Shown here: positions 1 through 5,601 of the stretch, in pieces | How positions within the stretch are numbered: the first letter of the stretch is position 1 | How the letters are laid out: each line of letters opens with the position of its first letter | Source of the DNA: Bacteroidota bacterium | Lineage (GTDB): Bacteria; Bacteroidota; Bacteroidia; NS11-12g; UBA955 | Assembly (NCBI GenBank): GCA_030836345.1 | Contig: JAURQA010000007.1 | Span: 1-5,601, forward strand | DNA: 5,601 nt | Direction of reading: 5' to 3' | Position numbers and translations under genes: made by a program | Notes under the pieces: generated by a model | The model's database searches: none | What the model saw: the letters and a program-made list of their open reading frames with translations, nothing else | What the model was told of the DNA's origin: nothing

Positions 1-1373
1 GCACCTCCATTATTGTTCTTTACAGATATTTCAAAATTGAAGGTATGATTGTAGTTGGAACTCAAGAAGCTCTTTTCTTTAGTATCTTTAAGAGTTCTAT
101 ATTTTACAACTACATTTCTATCAATTCCCAATGGGATTTGCATGGTGTCATTGAGCTGGTATGTTTTGAATTGGGTGCTTCCATTTAGTTCCCCATGGTT
201 GTATACATTGACTGGTCCACTCAGCAATCGCCATTTCTGCCAGCCTACTATATTAGCCGTTAAATACGTGTCATCGCAGCTCCCTAAATTAACAATGTGC
301 TTAAAGCTGGGCTGTGTAAGAATGCTTTTGATTTCAATATGAGTAGTTCTGATTTCTTTAGTTAAGGTAATGGGATAGTTTAATTCATAGGTCTCTGTTA
401 TTTCATTATTTACCTCATTGGTAAAAGCTTCTTTAAAGGTGTTTTTAGCTTGGTTTCTATTGCTAAGTTGATTGGATGAAATATCGTACATATAAGCTGA
501 TTTTTTTCTTCCTTTAAAGCCTTGATTTACAATCCAGCTTTGGAACTGGTCTGGCGCCAATTTTTTAACTGGCTGAGCAGTAGATAAGATAACATCTATA
601 TCATCCCAATGATCTGTACTATTGTTGGAGATGGTTGCATTTGCCTCAAAGTTGCACGGCTTGTCCAGTCCATTAAATCTAAAGTTATAATTTGGAGACC
701 ATCCAGCATTGCGAATAAAGTATTTTAAGGAAATAGTACTGGTGGTTTTTATATTTGACTTAATCGTAAGTTCCACAGCTGATTTCGTTCTTTGGAAGTT
801 CTGATAGTTGGCATTAAGTCTTTGATTTATCATTTTTGATTGCTTCGTTAATAAGTCGATTTTTACATCCTCAGCATTTATTAAATCTGCCAATTCTCTC
901 AGTTTTCGGCGGTATACATTGGCTACTTTTTCCAGTTCTAAGGCGCTTAAACCTGCAGTACCGGAAACGGTTCTATTTTCATTAATTAATGAATATTCGT
1001 TGTTGTATGCACTGCGGTGCAATTTTATTAAACGTAGTGAATAATTGATATTTTCTACTGAATCTTTTTGCTTTTTAATGACGGAATGCATGGCAGCAGT
1101 AAGTTTTGCAGCCACTTTTGAAATACTTACTATCCTGACGTCAGTACTATTGGTTCCAGCAAAAATTTTATTTTGCTCAATGTGCTGCGGTAGGCCTATA
1201 AATGTAATTCGCTGAATCCCTTTTTTTATCTGTCCGGTATGGGCCCGAGTCACAAATGCACCTTGCAAGTAAATAGTTGCTTTACTTGGTTTGGCATTTA
1301 CTAATGTTGAGGGTGAAGATGCATTAGCGCCTATAGAAAGGCAAGCAGAAAAAACTAAAATTATACGTTTCAT
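1..1373 (-). CDS. Secreted DUF4140/DUF4139 (MuiA-type) protein, 3' end cut by window
   Basis: The reading frame is open from an ATG at 1373 to the left edge (457 full codons), so the C-terminus and stop lie outside. Residues 1-18 look like a signal peptide: MKR, then a hydrophobic run ending in ANA before Ser19, implying export to the periplasm or cell surface. Residues about 32-75 fit the DUF4140 N-terminal domain (ATIYLQGAFVTR, later ITFIGLP). Residues about 96-195 are polar, rich in Lys, Glu and Leu, and probably helical or coiled. From about 198 the protein matches DUF4139: a beta-rich start, then KYFIRNAGWSPNYNFRF, HWDDIDVILSTAQPV at 255-269, SGPVNVY at 385-391, and PLGIDRNVVVKY near 414-425. 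Related proteins are usually somewhat over 500 residues, so perhaps 50-150 are missing. Their biochemical role is not established, and 'mucoidy inhibitor' is an inherited name. The gene starts 43 bases after uppP on the same strand, with AAAGAGA just before the ATG, so co-transcription is possible. Confidence 0.85.
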   Translation of the reverse strand, partial: MKRIILVFSACLSIGANASSPSTLVNAKPSKATIYLQGAFVTRAHTGQIKKGIQRITFIGLPQHIEQNKIFAGTNSTDVRIVSISKVAAKLTAAMHSVIKKQKDSVENINYSLRLIKLHRSAYNNEYSLINENRTVSGTAGLSALELEKVANVYRRKLRELADLINAEDVKIDLLTKQSKMINQRLNANYQNFQRTKSAVELTIKSNIKTTSTISLKYFIRNAGWSPNYNFRFNGLDKPCNFEANATISNNSTDHWDDIDVILSTAQPVKKLAPDQFQSWIVNQGFKGRKKSAYMYDISSNQLSNRNQAKNTFKEAFTNEVNNEITETYELNYPITLTKEIRTTHIEIKSILTQPSFKHIVNLGSCDDTYLTANIVGWQKWRLLSGPVNVYNHGELNGSTQFKTYQLNDTMQIPLGIDRNVVVKYRTLKDTKEKSFLSSNYNHTFNFEISVKNNNGG

Positions 1374-1416
1374 TATCTCTTTATCCGGTATATGCGTAAA
1401 AGGTAAATGGCTTAAT

Positions 1417-2181
1417 TTATAAAAAGAGAATGGTCAGGAAAATAGCACCAATGATAATTCTATAAATACCAAAAACTCTAAATGAGTATTTTTTAACGAT
1501 ATTTATGAAAAATTTGATGGCAAAGACAGCCACAACAAAACTGATAAGGTTACCTATGGCGATATCTTTTAATTGGCTGGTATCTAATGAATCGTAATTT
1601 TTCAATAGTTTGTATCCAGCTGCAGCGCATAAGGTTGGAACGGCAAGAAAAAATGAAAATTCGGTGGCTTCGGTCTTTTTTAATTTGCAGAATAGTCCAC
1701 CAATAATAGCAGAGGCGCTTCTGCTCACCCCAGGTATCATGGCAAAACATTGCGCAAATCCAATAATAAAGGCGGATTTGTAATCCAGTTCATCCACTGT
1801 TTTTTCTCCTCCAGGAAGCAAGGTATCTATAAACAATAGAACAATACCAACAGCAATAAGCATAAAGCCAACGATAGCAGGTTCTTGAAGCATCTTTTCT
1901 AAATAATCATCGAAAAGCAAGCCCAATACGGCGGCCGGGATAAATGCAACCAATAATTTGTAGTAAAAAGTAAAATTTGAAAAATTAAAGAATTTTTTTG
2001 GATATAGGACCAATACCGAAAGGATGGCACCAAGCTGGATACCGATAATGTAGGTGTCCGTTTCTTTAGGGTCAAAGCCTAAAAGATAATTGGTCATCAT
2101 TAAATGACCAGTAGAACTTACCGGTAAGTATTCGGTAAGGCCTTCAATAAGGCTAAATAAGAGGTTTTGCCACCAGAGCAC
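1417..2181 (-). CDS. uppP: Undecaprenyl-diphosphate phosphatase (UppP/BacA family)
   Basis: This integral membrane enzyme dephosphorylates undecaprenyl diphosphate to undecaprenyl phosphate, recycling the lipid carrier for peptidoglycan and other envelope polymers; extra copies give bacitracin resistance in other bacteria. The 254-residue product is near the usual length (about 260-275). The first family motif, EGLTEYLPVSSTGH, is at 13-26 and the second, PGVSRSASA, at 150-158. The residues matching E. coli Glu17, Glu21, Ser27, His30 and Arg174 are present as Glu13, Glu17, Ser23, His26 and Arg154, so the enzyme should be active. Several hydrophobic segments span most of the chain. The start is GTG at 2181, two bases after the DUF3098 stop. 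An in-frame stop lies four codons upstream, and the first internal ATG (residue 28) would remove the catalytic motif. The tight spacing suggests translation coupled to the gene before it. Confidence 0.97.
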   Translation of the reverse strand: MLWWQNLLFSLIEGLTEYLPVSSTGHLMMTNYLLGFDPKETDTYIIGIQLGAILSVLVLYPKKFFNFSNFTFYYKLLVAFIPAAVLGLLFDDYLEKMLQEPAIVGFMLIAVGIVLLFIDTLLPGGEKTVDELDYKSAFIIGFAQCFAMIPGVSRSASAIIGGLFCKLKKTEATEFSFFLAVPTLCAAAGYKLLKNYDSLDTSQLKDIAIGNLISFVVAVFAIKFFINIVKKYSFRVFGIYRIIIGAIFLTILFL

Positions 2182-2183
2182 AA

Positions 2184-2432
2184 TTAATCTTTAGTGGTTT
2201 CTTTTTCCCTATAAAAAATAGCATATCCACCAATAGCAAAGCCTATTAAAACCACAATTGGGGCCAAGGTTATTTTTCTAAAACTGTAAATATCATTTCC
2301 AGGTTTACTATACATAAGTATAAAGCCAATGCATAATACAAGGGCCGCAATTCCTGTAAGCAGGTAATTTTTCTTTGAAAAAATTTCATCTTTTCTAGCA
2401 GAGCTTTGTGTTTTTTGGTTTGGTTTAGCCAT
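2184..2432 (-). CDS. DUF3098 small membrane protein
   Basis: This 82-residue protein has a polar, basic N-terminus (1-22) and two hydrophobic segments, about 23-41 and 54-73, joined by a short loop; both ends probably face the cytoplasm. The pattern KKNYLLTG, a first helix ending in GFILM, then FRKITLAPIVVLIGF and a closing YAIF is that of DUF3098, a family I know mainly from Bacteroidota and with no assigned function. The ATG shares one base with the ftsX stop (TAATG), and uppP starts two bases after this stop, so all three are probably translated from one message. That position suggests a job in envelope growth or division together with FtsX or UppP, but this is inference from context only. 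No catalytic motif is visible. Confidence 0.9.
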   Translation of the reverse strand: MAKPNQKTQSSARKDEIFSKKNYLLTGIAALVLCIGFILMYSKPGNDIYSFRKITLAPIVVLIGFAIGGYAIFYREKETTKD

Positions 2433-3340
2433 TAATACAGATTTTCTAATTTAGTGCGAAGATACTTACGAGTGCTTAACCATACACAAATAATTGCTAA
2501 TAAAACACCAAACATTGCAATGCCCCCAAAAATTAGAGCAGCCTTTCCATAATCAATAGAATTTAGATGTAAGTTCCAATCAATAACTTTTGGCCAGGTT
2601 TGATTAATTACAAGCACCAAACCAAGCGTTAAACTGATAGACAGGATAAAGGCCATGACAGCAAAACCAACATATTTTGTAATAAAGGGGCGTACAATAA
2701 AACTATTGGTGGCTCCCAGCAGTTGCATGCTCTTAATAATAAACCGCTTTGCAAATATGCTCAACCGCGTAGAAGACTGAATAAGACCAATGGCTACTAC
2801 AATAAAAATGAAGCAAGCACCCAATAAAACTAATTGAGCAATGCGCACATTCTTTGTAACCGTTTTCACTAAATTTGGATTGTATACGACATCCTCAATT
2901 AATGGATTTGATCTAAGTTCTTTGGCTTTTTGGCTCATGATGGAACCCATATCTTCGGCAGCATTAAAATATAATTCAATGCTTTTAGGCAAGGTCTCAG
3001 CACTTACAAAATCCAACATTTCTTTGTTTGATTCGTCCTGCATGAATTCCTCAAATCCCTGCTTCTGGCTGATGTAAACAGACTTCTTTATAATTGGACT
3101 TTTTTCTTGAGCTTGCATAAACGCAGTTATATCCTCCTCTGTCGTTTGCTCGACAAAATAGATGTCCAAGTTTGTTTCCTCAACCACATTCTTGACGAGA
3201 CTATCAAAAGCTAGGATGGAGATTCCCCAGATAGAAAGAATAAACATGACGAGAGATAAGCTCATCACACTAGGCCATCCGCTCGGTTTTCTTCTTTTGT
3301 GTTTTTCCGATCGATTCACATAAGCAAAGAAATAAACCAC
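2432..3340 (-). CDS. ftsX: Cell division protein FtsX
   Basis: FtsX is the membrane subunit of the FtsEX complex, an ABC-transporter-like machine that transmits ATP hydrolysis by FtsE to peptidoglycan hydrolases at the septum rather than moving a substrate. The 302-residue product has the full topology: a basic cytoplasmic tail (RSEKHKRRK, 10-18), a first membrane helix at about 26-45, an extracytoplasmic domain at about 46-168, and three further helices near 169-188, 222-246 and 264-287. The cytoplasmic loop between helices 2 and 3 carries the conserved pattern TRLSIFAKRFIIKSMQLLGA (191-210), thought to contact FtsE. No ftsE is in the window; in this phylum it is commonly elsewhere. The start is uncertain. 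GTG at 3340 follows an A-rich leader and gives 302 residues; GTG at 3319 gives 295 and an N-terminal tail closer to family length. No in-frame ATG precedes the first helix. Confidence 0.95.
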   Translation of the reverse strand: MVYFFAYVNRSEKHKRRKPSGWPSVMSLSLVMFILSIWGISILAFDSLVKNVVEETNLDIYFVEQTTEEDITAFMQAQEKSPIIKKSVYISQKQGFEEFMQDESNKEMLDFVSAETLPKSIELYFNAAEDMGSIMSQKAKELRSNPLIEDVVYNPNLVKTVTKNVRIAQLVLLGACFIFIVVAIGLIQSSTRLSIFAKRFIIKSMQLLGATNSFIVRPFITKYVGFAVMAFILSISLTLGLVLVINQTWPKVIDWNLHLNSIDYGKAALIFGGIAMFGVLLAIICVWLSTRKYLRTKLENLY

Positions 3341-3369
3341 TACCCATTTTTTTAACTTCGACTTTTGCC

Positions 3370-3398
3370 CAAATGTTTACAAGCAGAACTCAAATCAA
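3370..3398 (-). promoter_or_regulatory. Candidate promoter of the ftsX operon
   Basis: Read on the minus strand, TTG (3398-3396), 18 bases, then AACATTTG (3377-3370) resembles the Bacteroidota sigma factor pattern TTG-N17-23-TAnnTTTG, with one mismatch in the -7 element. It lies in the 81-base gap before ftsX and would start transcription about 20-25 bases ahead of the GTG at 3340. AT-rich DNA gives such matches by chance. Confidence 0.35.
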
Positions 3399-3421
3399 TT
3401 AGAGTGTCAATTTTTATGAAC

Positions 3422-3925
3422 TCAATCTTTTCGTATTTTAAACTTTTCAATAAAATACCAGCGTGTATTTAATTTCCATAAATAATAGGTGAAGATGCCT
3501 TTGTTTTTATTGTGCTTAAAGTATATTTCTACCTTTACCTTATCTCCAGATTCGGACATTGGGTAACGCAGAATTTCATATATTTTTACCCTTCGATAGT
3601 TCCATAAATGCCCGTGCATTTTTTTAAAGGATTTAGCAAAGGATTTATGGAGGACATACCGATAAGTTTTAGAAAAAGCATCAACCATTACTTTTATTTG
3701 TGTAGAATCATTTTTTCTAAACTCCGCATGAAACATACTATCAGACAGGATAAAGGAATCAATGGAAGGCTGTTTCTTTTGGGTAATGAATTGCCACAAG
3801 GTATCATAGCTGGCTTGATAGGATACAAATCCTCTTTGTCTGGCCGTACTATCATTGGATTTTGCTGGAGCTAGTCTCAGTAAAAACAGTGCAAATAGGC
3901 ATACCTTTGCCAAATATTTAAACAT
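3422..3925 (-). CDS. Unrecognised secreted protein, 167 residues
   Basis: I do not recognise this family. From the ATG at 3925 the product begins MFKYLAK followed by a hydrophobic stretch (about 8-20) ending in APA before Lys22, a plausible signal peptide although Arg17 interrupts it. The mature part of about 146 residues is basic and rich in aromatic residues. It has a likely helical first half (DTLWQFITQ near 41-49) and a C-terminal half with alternating strand-like segments: RRVKIYEILRY at 111-121, KVKVEIYFKH at 129-138, and GIFTYYLWKLNTRWYFIEKFKI at about 143-164. Small secreted alpha+beta proteins of the NTF2-like type look similar, but I see no diagnostic motif. The frame runs upstream to an ATG at 4054, but that start would overlap the DUF255 gene by 104 bases in antiparallel and bury the signal peptide at residue 44, so 3925 is preferred. 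An 81-base gap separates the gene from ftsX. Confidence 0.7.
   Translation of the reverse strand: MFKYLAKVCLFALFLLRLAPAKSNDSTARQRGFVSYQASYDTLWQFITQKKQPSIDSFILSDSMFHAEFRKNDSTQIKVMVDAFSKTYRYVLHKSFAKSFKKMHGHLWNYRRVKIYEILRYPMSESGDKVKVEIYFKHNKNKGIFTYYLWKLNTRWYFIEKFKIRKD
3902..3909 (+). promoter_or_regulatory. Candidate -7 element for the DUF255 gene
   Basis: TACCTTTG is an exact TAnnTTTG match 41 bases before the TTG start at 3951, a sensible distance. No TTG -33 element stands at the right spacing upstream, and the site lies within the signal-peptide codons of the divergent gene, so support is weak. Confidence 0.25.
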
Positions 3926-3933
3926 TAGTCCGT

Positions 3934-3961
3934 CAAAAATAACGTAAATTTTGAACACAAA
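3934..3961 (-). promoter_or_regulatory. Candidate promoter of the unrecognised secreted gene
   Basis: On the minus strand TATTTTTG (3941-3934) is an exact match to TAnnTTTG, preceded by TTTG (3961-3958) at a spacing of 16, one short of the usual range. It ends only 8 bases before the ATG at 3925, so a transcript starting from it would have almost no leader. The upstream element lies inside the start of the DUF255 gene. Confidence 0.35.
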
Positions 3962-5601
3962 TTCTAATAAACTGTCAGAATCTTCCAGTCCATACTTGCT
4001 GCAACATTCGGAAAATCCTGTGCATTGGCAAGAGTATAGCGATACTTTAATCAATCATCCTGAAAACAAGCAATTACTTATTATTAGCATTGGGTATTCC
4101 GCCTGCCATTGGTGTCATGTAATGGAACATGAAAGTTTTGAGGACGCTGAAGTTGCTCGGCTAATGAATCACCATTTCATAAATATTAAAGTAGATCGCG
4201 AGGAGCATCCTCAAGTGGATAAAATATATATGCAAGCTTGTAGATTGATGACTGGAGGTGGAGGCTGGCCGTTAAATGTGATCTGCACCCCAGATGGCAC
4301 TCCCGTTCATGCGGGCACTTATTTTCCAAAAAATAATTGGATACAACTTCTCAATACCATTGCCAAACTTTGGAAAGAGAAGCCAAGTCAAGTGGAGGAG
4401 TTCAAGGCAAAACTTGCTGGTGTACTTATCGAAGACAATAAAAAAGAAAGTACAGATTTAAGTCTCGTAAAGGTGCTCGAATCGATAGATAAAAACACCG
4501 GTTTGTTAGATTATAATAATGGAGGTTTAATGGGCAGCCCAAAGTTTCCCATGCCCGTATTACTTCAAAACTTGAATCTCTGGTCCGTGGTATTTGGAAA
4601 TGAGAATTTGGAGCAATTTGTAAACTTAAGTCTTCTCAAGATGATGAAAGGAGGCATGTGGGATTTGGTAGAAGGTGGCTTTGCCCGATATAGTGTGGAT
4701 GAAAATTGGTTTGTGCCCCATTTTGAAAAAATGTTGTTTGATAATGCACAACTTGTACCACTGTATTTTGCAGCTGGAGATCGCATTAATATTCCTATAC
4801 TAACTGATGTGGGACATCGCATTGTAGATTTTTGCAATGCTAATTTATTGCAAAGTAACGGATTATTTGCTGCTGCCTTGGATGCTGACACGGATGAAGG
4901 GGAGGGAGCCTATTACGCTCTCACAGAAAAGGAATATACGGCTATATTAAATACAAAGGAATTGGAATTTTGCTCCAAGTATATGCGCTTCTCAAAAGAG
5001 GGTAATTGGGAAAATGGCTTGAATATCCCTGTTATTAGCGAGCCCCCTCAACGCATCATTCAGGAGCTGAATATGGAATCCCAAGACCTAGAGGATTTTC
5101 AACAAAGTATATTTGAAAAATTTAGAACATTGCGAAAATCTAAAGAAAAGCCAGGCCTAGATTATAAGTGCCTGTGTGCTTGGAATGGACTCATGTTGAC
5201 CGGCTTATCTAAGGCTTCTGTAATTTTCCCTACCTATTTAGGGCAAGCGAAACGCTTGGCAGATTCAATGAGTCAATTTTTTACTAGTAATGGACTTTGT
5301 CATCAAATATCACACGAAAAAATAGGGCATTCTGCTTGCCTCGATGACTATGCTTTTTTTATAAAAGGATTATTGGATTTATTTGAAACAAGCCAGCAGG
5401 AGGAATATGCTACAAGAGCCCTGAAATTAACAAAGCAGGCCCTGGAAAACCATTTAAATGAAGATGGGGACTTACAGTTCCAAAATGTAAGTCAAGTGCT
5501 ATTTACTCCCGTTCCAGACTGGGAGGATAACGTAGTGCCCAGTGCTATAGGTACCATGTGTGCTAATTTGCAGATATTAAGTGTTCTTTTTGGTCTCCCT
5601 A
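3951..5601 (+). CDS. DUF255 thioredoxin-domain protein (YyaL/SPATA20 type), 3' end cut by window
   Basis: The frame is open for 550 codons to the right edge; relatives are about 670-700 residues, so roughly 120-150 are missing. The start is TTG at 3951: a stop sits two codons upstream, the family opening SPYLLQHSENPVHW follows at 13-26, and the first internal ATG (residue 58) would remove it. Residues about 13-165 form the DUF255 thioredoxin-like domain, with GYSACHWCHVMEHESFED at 48-65 (Cys52 and Cys55 both kept), KVDREEHP at 80-87, GGGGWPLNV at 102-110 and GTYFP at 122-126. The rest is the family's six-hairpin glycosidase-like part: GGLMGSPKFP (191-200), GGFARYSVD (242-250), VPHFEKMLFDNAQL (255-268), ALDADTDEGEG (309-319), CAWNGLM (409-415) and LDDYAFF (464-470). 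There is no signal peptide, so it is probably cytoplasmic. Bacterial members have no settled function; redox or sugar-related activity is only suggested by fold. Confidence 0.95.
   Translation, partial: MNTNSNKLSESSSPYLLQHSENPVHWQEYSDTLINHPENKQLLIISIGYSACHWCHVMEHESFEDAEVARLMNHHFINIKVDREEHPQVDKIYMQACRLMTGGGGWPLNVICTPDGTPVHAGTYFPKNNWIQLLNTIAKLWKEKPSQVEEFKAKLAGVLIEDNKKESTDLSLVKVLESIDKNTGLLDYNNGGLMGSPKFPMPVLLQNLNLWSVVFGNENLEQFVNLSLLKMMKGGMWDLVEGGFARYSVDENWFVPHFEKMLFDNAQLVPLYFAAGDRINIPILTDVGHRIVDFCNANLLQSNGLFAAALDADTDEGEGAYYALTEKEYTAILNTKELEFCSKYMRFSKEGNWENGLNIPVISEPPQRIIQELNMESQDLEDFQQSIFEKFRTLRKSKEKPGLDYKCLCAWNGLMLTGLSKASVIFPTYLGQAKRLADSMSQFFTSNGLCHQISHEKIGHSACLDDYAFFIKGLLDLFETSQQEEYATRALKLTKQALENHLNEDGDLQFQNVSQVLFTPVPDWEDNVVPSAIGTMCANLQILSVLFGLP

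Larger units (their letters stand above)
1417..3340 (-). other. Probable ftsX - DUF3098 - uppP operon
   Basis: Three same-strand genes follow each other with a 1-base overlap (TAATG at 2430-2434) and a 2-base gap (2182-2183). There is no room for a terminator or separate promoter between them, which supports one transcript with coupled translation. The DUF4139 gene 43 bases further on could be a fourth member; that gap has no hairpin plus T-run and no good promoter. Confidence 0.8.

Noticed and set aside
55..342. 95-codon open frame on the plus strand
   Set aside because: It lies opposite the well-supported DUF4139 coding sequence, and its translation shows no family features; it is a shadow frame.
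1341..1373. Possible lipobox (FSAC, Cys11) in the DUF4139 protein
   Set aside because: Phe at -3 and a hydrophobic run of only about seven residues before the Cys fit a lipoprotein signal poorly; ANA followed by Ser19 is a better signal peptidase I site.
1374..1416. Terminator between uppP and the DUF4139 gene
   Set aside because: No stem-loop followed by a T-run can be drawn in these 43 bases.
1550..1750. 66-codon minus-strand frame
   Set aside because: It is wholly inside uppP in another frame, across the conserved PGVSRS region whose coding is certain.
2841..3077. 78-codon plus-strand frame
   Set aside because: It is antisense to the extracytoplasmic domain of FtsX, with no independent support.
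3386..3424. Near direct repeat ATTGAGTTC / ATTTGAGTTC and TCAATT copies upstream of ftsX
   Set aside because: They are short and imperfect in AT-rich DNA and form no inverted repeat or stem, so neither an operator nor a terminator can be supported.
3608..3874. 88-codon plus-strand frame opposite the unrecognised gene
   Set aside because: Considered as a rival because the minus-strand gene is unknown. The minus-strand product has a signal peptide and orderly strand patterns; this one has none and lacks a coherent composition.
4565..4891. 108-codon minus-strand frame
   Set aside because: It is antisense to strongly conserved DUF255-family motifs, with low-complexity Ser/Pro-rich content typical of a shadow.
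1..5601. Mobile element, CRISPR, RNA gene or novel defence-type system
   Set aside because: No repeats, transposase, integrase, tRNA-like or spacer-like pattern was seen. The coding content is housekeeping or widespread uncharacterised families, with uniform base composition by eye.

Overview
The window looks like ordinary chromosomal DNA of a member of the Bacteroidota. The organism call rests on three things. The gene trio ftsX / DUF3098 / uppP is typical of this phylum. The base composition is AT-rich. Shine-Dalgarno sequences are absent or weak, and there are several matches to the Bacteroidota promoter element TAnnTTTG. I cannot place it below phylum level.

Nearly every base is coding: six protein genes, two of them cut by the window edges, and no non-coding gap longer than about 80 bases. 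From left to right: (1) 1-1373, minus strand, a secreted DUF4140/DUF4139 ('mucoidy inhibitor MuiA'-type) protein whose C-terminus lies off the left edge; (2) 1417-2181, minus, uppP, undecaprenyl-diphosphate phosphatase; (3) 2184-2432, minus, a small two-helix DUF3098 membrane protein; (4) 2432-3340, minus, ftsX; (5) 3422-3925, minus, a short secreted protein that I do not recognise; (6) 3951 to the right edge, plus, a cytoplasmic DUF255 / thioredoxin-domain protein of the YyaL/SPATA20 type, with about 550 residues visible.

Genes 4-3-2 are packed with a 1-base overlap and a 2-base gap, so they are almost certainly one translationally coupled operon. It joins a divisome regulator (FtsX, the membrane partner of FtsE that controls septal peptidoglycan hydrolases) to recycling of the lipid carrier for cell-wall synthesis (UppP), with DUF3098 between them. 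The DUF4139 gene follows after 43 bases with no visible terminator and may be read from the same transcript. Genes 5 and 6 are divergent, with only 25 bases between their start codons, so each promoter probably lies inside or beside the other gene. Three of the five visible start codons chosen here that can be judged by family alignment or gene spacing are not ATG: GTG for uppP, GTG for ftsX and TTG for the DUF255 gene.

I see no tRNA, rRNA, CRISPR array, insertion sequence, attachment site or convincing terminator, and no evidence of a new multi-gene system. The points most worth a second look are the uncharacterised DUF3098 and the unknown secreted protein, the divergent start region around 3926-3961, and the start of ftsX.
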